Of a stretch of 34,992 bases of DNA, positions 1 to 7,352 are shown piece after piece. The translations under genes and the position numbers were made by a program. Below the pieces are notes generated by a model. That model was not told the origin of the DNA. It was given only the letters and a program-made list of their open reading frames with translations, and made no database searches. Position 1 is the first letter of the stretch; every line of letters begins with the position of its first letter. The stretch comes from Alcaligenaceae bacterium (lineage in GTDB: Bacteria; Pseudomonadota; Gammaproteobacteria; Burkholderiales; Burkholderiaceae_B). The stretch lies in NCBI GenBank assembly GCA_012727555.1, contig JAAYGT010000045.1, positions 1 to 34,992 of the forward strand. The letters run 5' to 3'.

Positions 1-373
1 CCAGAAAACTGCCCGAAGTCAGCACAATCGCGATCACGGCCCCCAGGGCGGCTCCGGACGAAATACCCACCAGGCCCGGTTCGGCCAACGGGTTACGAAA
101 CAACGCCTGCATGACCACCCCGGCCAGCGCCAAGGCACCACCCACAACCGCACTGAACACGACCCGGGGCAAACGCACCTCAAACAGAATACGCGCCTGC
201 AAGGCGGTGAGCGGATTCGCATCACCGCTCACCAGAGATGGCAGTTCAAACCAGGCAATGGAAAATGCACCACCTGAACTGGCCAACACCACTGCACCCA
301 GCAACACCAGCCCCCCCAGCACAAACAGCGTTTGCGCAGGCACCCGAAACACAGAACCCGTTGGCGTCGTCAT
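1..373 (-). CDS. hmuU: Heme ABC transporter permease, partial (HmuU)
   Basis: This is the N-terminal part (about 124 residues) of a FecCD/BtuC-family inner-membrane permease that moves heme from the periplasmic binding protein into the cytoplasm. The window edge removes the rest. The visible part has a first membrane segment (about residues 15-32), then the family motif LPRVVFSAVVGGALALAG and the block QALFRNPLAEPGLVGISSGA, which are diagnostic of FecCD permeases. The ATG overlaps the stop of hmuT by four bases (ATGA), so it is co-translated with it. It is the fourth gene of a minus-strand operon after hmuR, hmuS and hmuT; the ATPase gene hmuV should lie beyond the window. The family call is firm. 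The heme substrate is inferred from the operon. Confidence 0.9.
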   Translation of the reverse strand, partial: MTTPTGSVFRVPAQTLFVLGGLVLLGAVVLASSGGAFSIAWFELPSLVSGDANPLTALQARILFEVRLPRVVFSAVVGGALALAGVVMQALFRNPLAEPGLVGISSGAALGAVIAIVLTSGSFL

Positions 374-1317
374 ACGAACACCTGCTGCCGAAGCGCTTTG
401 ACCGCCTGGGCAACCCGCGGCCCCAACCCAAGGATCAGCAGATCATCAAGCACCACGACCCTGCCCTGACGGCCGGCCGGCGTAAGCTGAACGGCGGGTA
501 GATCACGAAAAACCCGAACACCGCCAAGCGCGTCGGATGAGGCCGATGTGAGCACAATGACATCGGGTGCCAGTGCCGCCAGACTTTCAAGTGACAACGG
601 TTTATAGCCTTTCCAGGTATCGAGCGCATTGACCAACCCGGCCAACCCCAGAACCACATGCGCTGCGGTATCACGACCCGCCGCCTGATACGTGCCCGTT
701 CGATTGAGCAACACAACCGCCCGCACAGGACCCGCGCCCTCTTGGCCGCGCGTCAGGGCATCGGCACCAGCCTGTGCATCCGCACCGGGTATCCGAACAG
801 CCTGCTCGAGCGCCTGGATGATGGCCTGAACCAGCGCCTCACCACGCGCCTGTTCATTGAACAACGCAGCAATCGTCCGGATTCGGGCGTAAAGCGACTC
901 GATGGCCGGCTCATCCGGCACGCGCTCGACACGCACACCCAGCGCGCTCAGGCGCTGCAAAGTAGCTGGCGGCCCGGCATTGGCCGAGGCCAGAACGAGA
1001 TCCGGCGACATGGACAATACCCCTTCAAGCGGTACGGCACGGTAATACCCCACCTTGGGCAAACGGCGGGCTGCGTCGGGATACAGGCTGGAGGCGTCAT
1101 CGGCCACCAGCACATGCTCAAGCCCCAATGCATACACGATTTCCGTCACGCTACCGCCCAGCGTCACCACACGCTGCGGCACTTTGACGGCAACCTGTAC
1201 CTGCGAACCGGCCATCGAAGGCAATGAAACCAGCAAGGATCCTGCAGCCCACGGAATGCCGGATAGTGCAACGCCCAGCAACCTGCGCCGCTTCTGGAAC
1301 ACACGGCGCATGATCAT
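370..1317 (-). CDS. hmuT: Periplasmic heme-binding protein (HmuT)
   Basis: This 315-residue protein is a cluster A-III (TroA/BtuF-like, PF01497) substrate-binding protein that captures heme released by the outer-membrane receptor and passes it to HmuU. An N-terminal signal sequence is visible: MRRVFQKRRR, a hydrophobic core, then a probable cleavage near SMA/GSQ. The mature protein starts with RVVTLGGSVTEIVYALG, the characteristic opening of HmuT/PhuT proteins. SMSPDLVLASANAGPP and ALAPDVIVLTS follow at the expected places in the two lobes. Two in-frame starts lie six bases apart; the first overlaps the hmuS stop as ATGA. Length fits the family. The main alternative is a vitamin B12 or siderophore binding protein, but the neighbouring hmuS makes heme the best ligand. 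Confidence 0.92.
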   Translation of the reverse strand: MIMRRVFQKRRRLLGVALSGIPWAAGSLLVSLPSMAGSQVQVAVKVPQRVVTLGGSVTEIVYALGLEHVLVADDASSLYPDAARRLPKVGYYRAVPLEGVLSMSPDLVLASANAGPPATLQRLSALGVRVERVPDEPAIESLYARIRTIAALFNEQARGEALVQAIIQALEQAVRIPGADAQAGADALTRGQEGAGPVRAVVLLNRTGTYQAAGRDTAAHVVLGLAGLVNALDTWKGYKPLSLESLAALAPDVIVLTSASSDALGGVRVFRDLPAVQLTPAGRQGRVVVLDDLLILGLGPRVAQAVKALRQQVFV

Positions 1318-2366
1318 GCCGCCAAAGGTTCAGGACAATACGACACCAGCAAGGCACGCCAGGCAGCCAATTCCGGCACACCCGGTTTGCGGGCCCCGAA
1401 AAACTGGACAATCATCTGCCCCTGCTCATCGAAGCACTCAAGCGACGTGACCCAGCCATCTTTTGACGGCTTGTTCACGATCCAGGCACTGTGAATGGCC
1501 GTGGTGTCCAGATGCAGATTGAAGTGCGGCTCCAGCACATTGAACCAGGGGCCTGTACGCATGACGCGGGTCACGGGGCCGGTATGAATCTGGATCATGC
1601 CGTGATTACCCACAAAGCACATGAACGGAATACCAAGCCGGGCGACATCGGTCAGCAAGCGTTCAGCCAGGGCGGTTTCAACCGGTTGCGCCAGATCACA
1701 TCCGACGCCTTTGAGCGCCGCAACCCGGGCCAGACCATGTTTTTGCAACAAACCATGGAATTCGTGCGTATCCTGCATGGCCAGCCAGTCGGACCGGAAC
1801 GCATCAGTGGTGATCCCGCTGGACGGGGCAGGCTGCTGGGGCAACGGCCGCACCTGCGGCCACACCGGACGCATTTCCGCCAACTCATTGACCAGGCGAG
1901 TGTACTCGGCCAGATCCGTTTGGTCGGTCACGAACACTTTGTGCACGGCGGAACCTGCACCATCAAAGAACTGAATACTTTTACGTCCGCCGTCATTCAC
2001 GGCCAGGGTGGTGGCCCAATGCTGAAAAAACATGCGCAGATCGATGTCCGGCCCCAGCACCAGCCCCATGCTTTTGCCGGCCCGGATATCTTCATACACC
2101 CCGTGGCGCTCATGAACGCAAGCGTCATTGCGTGTGAGCGCCATGACGCGGCCAAGACGCCCCAGTTCCTTGAACACGGTTTGTGGTGGTGACGCAAGAA
2201 TCACTGACTGCATGTCGCCGCAGTGCGCAGCCACCAGTTCCAGTTCACTGACGCCCAGGTGGGTGGCCGCCTGACGCACCCGCATCGAAGGCTGGCGAGC
2301 TCTCAACGACTGATAACGTTCGCGCAGCGAATACACATGGGCGGGATAATCGAGTTGTTGTTTCAT
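1314..2366 (-). CDS. hmuS: Heme-degrading/heme-trafficking factor (HmuS)
   Basis: HmuS/HemS/ChuS-family cytoplasmic protein, about 350 residues, built of two tandem homologous halves (PF05171). Members bind incoming heme and release or pass on its iron. The opening YSLRERYQSLRARQPSMRVRQAA and SELELVAAHCGDM match the start of the family. I chose the ATG at 2366 because it has a GGAG ribosome site seven bases upstream and gives the usual family length. An upstream TTG (2432) would add 22 unlikely residues and overlap hmuR. The stop overlaps hmuT by four bases. It lies 62 bases after hmuR and is presumably on the same Fur-controlled transcript. Whether this member degrades heme enzymatically or only carries it cannot be told from sequence. 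Confidence 0.93.
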   Translation of the reverse strand: MKQQLDYPAHVYSLRERYQSLRARQPSMRVRQAATHLGVSELELVAAHCGDMQSVILASPPQTVFKELGRLGRVMALTRNDACVHERHGVYEDIRAGKSMGLVLGPDIDLRMFFQHWATTLAVNDGGRKSIQFFDGAGSAVHKVFVTDQTDLAEYTRLVNELAEMRPVWPQVRPLPQQPAPSSGITTDAFRSDWLAMQDTHEFHGLLQKHGLARVAALKGVGCDLAQPVETALAERLLTDVARLGIPFMCFVGNHGMIQIHTGPVTRVMRTGPWFNVLEPHFNLHLDTTAIHSAWIVNKPSKDGWVTSLECFDEQGQMIVQFFGARKPGVPELAAWRALLVSYCPEPLAA

Positions 2367-2428
2367 GCGGGCATCTCCGTCAAATGGTTGCCGAAAAGTA
2401 TTTAAAGTCGTTGTCATGAAGAAAGCGG

Positions 2429-4741
2429 TCAATACTGATAGGTGAGCGACACCTTGACGTTGCGGCCAGGTTCCGTATAACTGGCCAGAGGCGCCGCACC
2501 ACGTGCGTTCGACCGGGGCACATCGAGCGCATTCCAGTAGGTTTTGTCAAAAACGTTGAATACACCCGCCTGCACCCGCAGACCTTTCACCTGCTCCGGC
2601 TGCCACCAGGCCGTCAGGTCGAGCACGCCATAACCGGGCGCCTGAAAATCGGCCTGGGGCATTTCCGGAACGGGATCGGGGTATTCCACCTGGCTGCGGC
2701 GTGCGGCACCCGTGAACAAGGCCTCTGCCCCCCACTGCGTGGTTTTGTAGCCCAGTCCGGCAACGAATTTCAGAGGAGCAACGGAATTCAAGGCACGCCC
2801 GGTGTCCTGATCACGGCCTCGCGCCCAGGCCAGACCACCCCAGGTGTACCAACGGTCCGTCAAAGCCGCATTCACGGCCAGTTCGGCACCATAGATCCGC
2901 ACATTGGCCCGGTTGGCAAAACCGGTCACCCCCATAGGGTATTGGCCAGCCCATGCGGGATTCCATTCAGGCGAAGCCGGCCCGATAACGACTTCGCGCT
3001 CAATGAAATCACGGTAACGGTTATTAAAGAAAGCCAGACGGCCGCCCAGCGTTTCGTTGCCGGTTTCCACGCCAAACTCCCAGCCTCGGCTCACTTCAGC
3101 CTTGAGATCAGGATTACCGACACGAAGATAGGTGCCGGGTGCCCCGTAGTTCATGTAGAGTTCAGTGGGTGTAGGCGCCTTGTAGCCGTACCCGTACAAT
3201 GCATACACACGCGTTTGCGAGGTGGCTTGCCAGGCTGCCCGCAGCGAAGGTGATGCGCGGTGCCCGCTGTTGGTGTTCATGCTCACGTTGCCGGCATTGA
3301 CGTTTTCAAGGTAGTTGCCGGATGCATCAGGCGCATAGCGGTAGGCATCCAGACGCAGCGCGGGGGTCAGGCTGTAGCGCCCGGCATCCCAGGAAAATGT
3401 ATTTTGTGCCCAGAAGGCCCACTGACGCCCTTTTACGTTGGGTACGTCAGCCTGATTGGTATGCAACAAGTCGCAGGAACGGGGGCCAAACGGGGCCGGC
3501 AGACCAGGACGCACCACCGGGCAGTTATCAACACCGCTGGAGCGTTGCCGTGTTTCACTGCCGTACCAGTCGGCACCGGCCTGCCAGTAACTGTCCACCA
3601 CCGCACTGTTCAGATACCCTGCCCACTCGGTTTGCGCCCCAAATCCAGTCTGCTTGACGCTGTTGTCGCGACCGTACAACCCGTTGGGAAAACCGTACCG
3701 GAACGGATCACCCGGCACAATACGGGCACGGCTATCAATGCTTCGGCGACCGGACTGGTCGCTGGATACAAGGCTGCGCTGCCAGTAAACACGCACATTA
3801 CCAGCATCGATTGCCTGTTTTTCAGCGGTGGAGCGGTAATCGTAACCAAACACCACGCGGTCACGTTCCGAGGTCTCGTCAACGCCATTCTGCCCCTGCA
3901 GGTAGCTGGTGCCCGCCCCTTGTTCGCGCAGGTTGTCGAGCGAATCGGTGCGACGGAATATTTCAGCACTGAACAGTGCACGATGTTCAGGTGAAAAATC
4001 ATGCTGCACCTTGAGCATGGCATTGCGCTGCGTGTAACTGAGCGGGTCAGGTTCATCACGCAGTGCCCCATAACCGCCAATCGCACCCTGATTGCGTGTT
4101 TCATGGCCACGCCGCTGACCCAGTTGCACCAGCCACTTGGTGGACTCAGTTGCCAGTGTGCCGGCCAGGGCAGCATCCAGATAACTGCTTGTATCGACAC
4201 TGTCATAGCCTGTACGTGCCAGAGCACCGAAGGACTGTCCGGGCAGAAGCAGATCATCGGGCGAGAGCGTCCGCACATCAAGGTAGCCAGTCAGCGCGCC
4301 TGACTGCGAGGCACCGGCTGCACCGACCAGATCAATGGATGAAAGCGCATTGAAATCAATGGTTGACAGCCCGCCCTGCTCACCGCGGGCACCGTCGTCG
4401 AGCCAGGGGATACGGATACCGTCAACGCGAACCACCACACGATCTTTGTCGACACCCCGGACGTTGATACTGTTGCTTTGACGGTTGAAGGTGACGCCGG
4501 GATTACCGCGTTTCCCAAAGTCTTCCCAATTTGAAATGCTGCGTTCTTGCAATTGTTCACGCATCAAGACGGTTGAACCTTCCGGCAGTTCGGTGGCCAA
4601 TGCGGCACCTTGCACGGTGACGGTCGACAACCGGGGGACGACGGGGTGTGTTGCAGAGGGTATCGCCGGGGGTTCTGCGTTCGCCTGGGTGACTGTCAGC
4701 GCCAGCAACACGCCTGTCCAGGTGGTTCGCGAAGCATGCAT
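2429..4741 (-). CDS. hmuR: TonB-dependent outer-membrane heme receptor (HmuR)
   Basis: First gene of the heme operon: a 770-residue TonB-dependent receptor that takes up heme or hemoproteins across the outer membrane. A signal peptide ends near ANA/EPP. A TonB-box-like STVTVQG follows at about residues 39-45, then the plug domain (ITFNRQSNSINVRG-type block, VDGIRIP) and a 22-strand barrel ending in the aromatic LTYQY typical of barrel termini. The heme-receptor landmarks appear in altered form: YKAPTPTELY for the FRAP box and VGNPDLKAE for the NPNL box. The short segment between them has no histidine, where many heme receptors carry one. A ribosome site (AAGGAA) lies ten bases before the ATG. 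Transcription starts at a promoter overlapped by a Fur box. No sigma/anti-sigma pair (hurIR type) is visible next to it. Confidence 0.93.
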   Translation of the reverse strand: MHASRTTWTGVLLALTVTQANAEPPAIPSATHPVVPRLSTVTVQGAALATELPEGSTVLMREQLQERSISNWEDFGKRGNPGVTFNRQSNSINVRGVDKDRVVVRVDGIRIPWLDDGARGEQGGLSTIDFNALSSIDLVGAAGASQSGALTGYLDVRTLSPDDLLLPGQSFGALARTGYDSVDTSSYLDAALAGTLATESTKWLVQLGQRRGHETRNQGAIGGYGALRDEPDPLSYTQRNAMLKVQHDFSPEHRALFSAEIFRRTDSLDNLREQGAGTSYLQGQNGVDETSERDRVVFGYDYRSTAEKQAIDAGNVRVYWQRSLVSSDQSGRRSIDSRARIVPGDPFRYGFPNGLYGRDNSVKQTGFGAQTEWAGYLNSAVVDSYWQAGADWYGSETRQRSSGVDNCPVVRPGLPAPFGPRSCDLLHTNQADVPNVKGRQWAFWAQNTFSWDAGRYSLTPALRLDAYRYAPDASGNYLENVNAGNVSMNTNSGHRASPSLRAAWQATSQTRVYALYGYGYKAPTPTELYMNYGAPGTYLRVGNPDLKAEVSRGWEFGVETGNETLGGRLAFFNNRYRDFIEREVVIGPASPEWNPAWAGQYPMGVTGFANRANVRIYGAELAVNAALTDRWYTWGGLAWARGRDQDTGRALNSVAPLKFVAGLGYKTTQWGAEALFTGAARRSQVEYPDPVPEMPQADFQAPGYGVLDLTAWWQPEQVKGLRVQAGVFNVFDKTYWNALDVPRSNARGAAPLASYTEPGRNVKVSLTYQY

Positions 4742-4776
4742 GATGGGTAGATTCCTTCAACAATGATCATTTAGTA

Positions 4777-4805
4777 ATGATAATGATTCTTATTTGTTTT
4801 AGCAA
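4777..4805 (-). promoter_or_regulatory. hmuR promoter
   Basis: Read on the minus strand, TTGCTA (4800-4805) and TATCAT (4777-4782) are separated by exactly 17 bases. They match the sigma-70 -35 box in 4 of 6 and the -10 box in 5 of 6 positions. The -10 lies 36 bases upstream of the hmuR ATG, leaving room for a short leader with its ribosome site. The surrounding DNA is AT-rich, unlike its neighbours. This is a motif match, not a mapped start. Confidence 0.65.
4778..4792 (-). promoter_or_regulatory. Fur box over the hmuR promoter
   Basis: The 15 bases TGATAATGATTCTTA match the 7-1-7 Fur consensus TGATAAT-n-ATTATCA in 12 of 14 defined positions. They cover the -10 box and part of the spacer of the hmuR promoter. 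A Fur dimer here would block RNA polymerase when iron is plentiful. A second partial motif, AATGATCATT, lies just downstream (4762-4771), so more than one dimer may bind. Iron-dependent repression of heme uptake genes is well established; its use here is inferred from the site. Confidence 0.8.
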
Positions 4806-4910
4806 TCAATAATTGATACCCATCAATTTCTGCGACGCACCGCCGACAGGCGCGGTTTGACAAATCCGGGAGTTTTTGATGATTTCCGGGTCTTTACGTG
4901 ATCTGCCGGG

Positions 4911-4928
4911 AAACGGGGCATAGCCCCG
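4911..4928 (-). terminator. Possible terminator of the channel gene
   Basis: Read on the minus strand, CGGGGC-TAT-GCCCCG forms a six-base-pair hairpin about 33 bases past the channel stop codon, followed by only three T residues. The stem is strong but the T-tract is poor, so termination may be partial. The rest of 4806-4960 shows nothing I can assign. Confidence 0.4.
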
Positions 4929-4960
4929 CGTTCATGCCCGACAAAATACCAGGGCACAGA

Positions 4961-6013
4961 CTACACACCGTTTTCACGATCCAGCAAGGCGGCACCGCAT
5001 TGTTTGCAGAATTTGGCATCGATTTCATGCCCTTCGGTCAGGCATTCGCGGCATGTTCGTGTAGGCACCAAGTGGGCCATTGAACGCTGGGCAATGGTCA
5101 TTTCCATGGTGACGATACCGGTTGGCACGGCCAGCACACCCCAGCCCAGCAGCATCATCAACGACGCAATGAAGCGGCCAAGCCCTGTGTGCGGGACGAT
5201 GTCGCCAAACCCGACCGTTGCCATGGTGGTGATCGCCCAGTACACCGCGACGGGAATGTTCAAAAACCCGTTTTCCGGCCCCTCGACCACATACATGATG
5301 GTGCCCATGACAAGCACCACCATGAGGACGGCAGACAAGAACACGAAGATTTTGCGTGCGCTGGCTTTGAGCGCCCGCCCCAGCATGACGTATTCACTGA
5401 TGAACAGGGTGAGACGCAAGACCCGGAAGATGCGCAACAGTCGCAACGCCCTGACACCGATGAGCAGTGCAAACTCCGGAAAGAAAAAGGCGGCATAGGT
5501 GGGCACAATAGCCAGCAGATCGATAATGCCGAAAAAGCTGGTGGCGTAGCGCACCGGATGACGCACACAGACCAGACGCAACACATACTCGACCGTGAAG
5601 ATGAGGGTGAAAGCCCATTCCAGGGTGTGCAGCAACACACCATAACGCGTGGAGTAGGCCTCGACACTATCGAACATGATGACCACCAGACTGCACAGAA
5701 TCAGAGCGATCAGTGTCAGGTCAAAGCGCCGGCCGGCAACCGTATCGGCTTCAAAAATGACGCTATAAAGCGTCAGGCGCCAACCCTGAACCGGCTTGCC
5801 CAGTGATTCGCGGCCTGGATAGCCGCGAGCCCCCTTGGGCGATGCCCGGTGCGCATCATGCGGGATAACGGCCGGTGAAATGGGTTGGGAATCGGGCACG
5901 CCGCTTGAGCCTGGGGCTGATGTTGAGCCCGAGGCAAGGTTTGAACCCGGGGATTGAGCGGAAGCTGACGATTGAGCGGAAGCTGCGGTGCGGTTGGACG
6001 AGGAAGAAGCCAT
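4961..6013 (-). CDS. Voltage-gated-type potassium channel with C-terminal zinc ribbon
   Basis: This 350-residue protein of the inner membrane has the six-helix voltage-gated channel layout (PF00520). Residues 1-55 are a low-complexity Ser/Ala/Pro tail. Helices S1-S3 follow, then an S4 with arginine at every third position (RALRLLRIFRVLR), S5, a pore loop with the K+ selectivity filter TVGFGD at about residues 267-271, and S6. The C-terminus carries CREC (321-324) and CKQC (336-339), a four-cysteine zinc ribbon. I chose the ATG at 6013 because an upstream GTG at 6040 lies inside the terminator of nadE. No clear ribosome site precedes either start. The K+ preference follows from the filter; gating and physiological role are not deducible. 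The zinc ribbon is an uncommon addition. Confidence 0.85.
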   Translation of the reverse strand: MASSSSNRTAASAQSSASAQSPGSNLASGSTSAPGSSGVPDSQPISPAVIPHDAHRASPKGARGYPGRESLGKPVQGWRLTLYSVIFEADTVAGRRFDLTLIALILCSLVVIMFDSVEAYSTRYGVLLHTLEWAFTLIFTVEYVLRLVCVRHPVRYATSFFGIIDLLAIVPTYAAFFFPEFALLIGVRALRLLRIFRVLRLTLFISEYVMLGRALKASARKIFVFLSAVLMVVLVMGTIMYVVEGPENGFLNIPVAVYWAITTMATVGFGDIVPHTGLGRFIASLMMLLGWGVLAVPTGIVTMEMTIAQRSMAHLVPTRTCRECLTEGHEIDAKFCKQCGAALLDRENGV

Positions 6014-6024
6014 GGTGTTGACAC

Positions 6025-6059
6025 AAAAAACCCGCTGCACACGAGGCCATGACAGCGGG
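6025..6059 (-). terminator. Intrinsic terminator of nadE
   Basis: On the minus strand, CCCGCTG (6053-6059) and CAGCGGG (6031-6037) form a perfect seven-base-pair stem around a 15-base loop, followed at once by six T residues (6025-6030). It lies 23 bases after the nadE stop and only 11 bases before the channel start codon. This leaves no room for a separate channel promoter downstream of it. Confidence 0.85.
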
Positions 6060-6082
6060 AGGAAACGCGCACCGAGAAGCGC

Positions 6083-6931
6083 TCAGTGCGCCAGGGGCTG
6101 GACGGGACTGACGGGAAGATCGCGTTTGTGCTGCGAACGCGAATACACCCGCAGGATGGTCGCGAAGACTTCCGGAGTGACCTCTTTACCTTCCAGAAAG
6201 TCGTCAATCTGGTCGTAGCTTACTCCGAAGACGGCTTCATCCGGTTTGAGCGGCGACAAGGATTCGAGATCTGCCGTGGGGACTTTGTACACCAGCGAAT
6301 CAGGCGCGCCCAGCAAAGAACCCAGGGCACGCACGCGCCGCTTGCAAAGACCGGTCAGCGGGACGACATCGGCAGCACCATCACCGAATTTTGTAAAAAA
6401 ACCCATCAGCGCTTCGGCGGCATGATCTGTTCCCACCACGAGCCCGCCATGGGCTCCCGCAACGGCATACTGGGCGATCATGCGCTGACGTGCCTTGATG
6501 TTGCCGTGCAGAAAATCCTGGTGTTCAGCATCGCGAAAAGCAACACCGGATGCCAGCAAGGTTTCAAGCATGGCATCCGAAGCCGGCTTGATATTGACCG
6601 TAACCAGTTCATCGGGCTGGATCACGTTCAGGCACGCTTGCGCATCGGTTTCGTCATGTTGTTCACCGTAGGGAAGCCGCATGGCCACAAAACGGGCCGA
6701 GTGACCGGCACTACGGGCGCGTTCCACCGCACGCTGCGACAGACACCCGCCCACCAGCGAGTCAACGCCGCCGCTGATACCCAGCACAAGGGCGCGGGCG
6801 CCTGTTTGCACCAGATAACGGGCCAGGAAATCAACACGGCGTTCAATTTCAAACGCGGGATCAAAAGCTGGGGTAACACACAGCAGGCGGCTGATGGCGC
6901 TTTGTTGAGCGCGTTGTTCGGAAGTTAGCAC
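6083..6931 (-). CDS. nadE: Ammonia-dependent NAD+ synthetase (NadE)
   Basis: This 282-residue cytoplasmic enzyme makes NAD+ from nicotinate adenine dinucleotide, ATP and ammonia, the last step of NAD synthesis. The N-type ATP pyrophosphatase loop is GISGGVDS (about residue 50), followed by the substrate-binding block GNIKARQRM and GTDHAAEALMGFFTKFGDGAAD, all hallmarks of NadE. There is no glutaminase domain, so it is the short, NH3-using form (E. coli NadE has 275 residues). I chose the GTG at 6931 because AAAGGA stands eight bases upstream and the resulting length fits. An upstream extension to 7045 would add 38 residues without homology. It ends in a strong terminator and stands as its own unit. 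Confidence 0.93.
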   Translation of the reverse strand: MLTSEQRAQQSAISRLLCVTPAFDPAFEIERRVDFLARYLVQTGARALVLGISGGVDSLVGGCLSQRAVERARSAGHSARFVAMRLPYGEQHDETDAQACLNVIQPDELVTVNIKPASDAMLETLLASGVAFRDAEHQDFLHGNIKARQRMIAQYAVAGAHGGLVVGTDHAAEALMGFFTKFGDGAADVVPLTGLCKRRVRALGSLLGAPDSLVYKVPTADLESLSPLKPDEAVFGVSYDQIDDFLEGKEVTPEVFATILRVYSRSQHKRDLPVSPVQPLAH

Positions 6932-7352
6932 GGCAAAAATCCTTTGAACAAAGACAGAGAACAGGAAGCAAGGATAACAGTCCAGCCTGCTGGCTGCCGA
7001 TTGATTGGCTAAAGGCACGCAGGGCCACAAAACCCGACACGGCAAGACATGAGCACGTTATGAACTGCACTGCAGCATTACGCGTGGATTACAGGAAAAT
7101 GACAGGATGCACGGTTTATCATGTGCAACGGTTTGCAACTCTGGCATAGTGCACTCTACGCGGCCACAAGGTTCTATTGCAGAGCAAAAAACACAACGAC
7201 ACAAGAAAAATCAGATAAAGCAAAACAAAACGACACCATATGACACCCGACTTGCAGCATACCGGGCATGCCAGCGCACGCCGACCGGAGCACACTGACC
7301 GATACAACCCGGTTGACCACCAACACGCCACAACAATAAACCTCACCGAGAC
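6932..7352. other. Intergenic region between divergent nadE and MFS genes
   Basis: 421 bases without a supported gene. The MFS-proximal part (about 7180-7250) is AT-rich, dominated by A on the plus strand. A small perfect inverted repeat, TGCAA-CGGT-TTGCA (7124-7137), could be an operator; CAGCC-TGCT-GGCTG (6982-6995) is another. Both promoters for the flanking genes must lie here, but I see no -35/-10 pair good enough to call. A 63-codon open frame starting at 7107 has no ribosome site and no recognisable protein character. Confidence 0.5.

Noticed and set aside
2942-3994. Plus-strand frames inside hmuR
   Set aside because: Shadow frames of a clear receptor gene, without ribosome sites or domain character.
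7107-7298. 63-codon frame between nadE and the MFS gene
   Set aside because: No ribosome site; the product is low-complexity Lys/Gln-rich sequence from AT-rich DNA.
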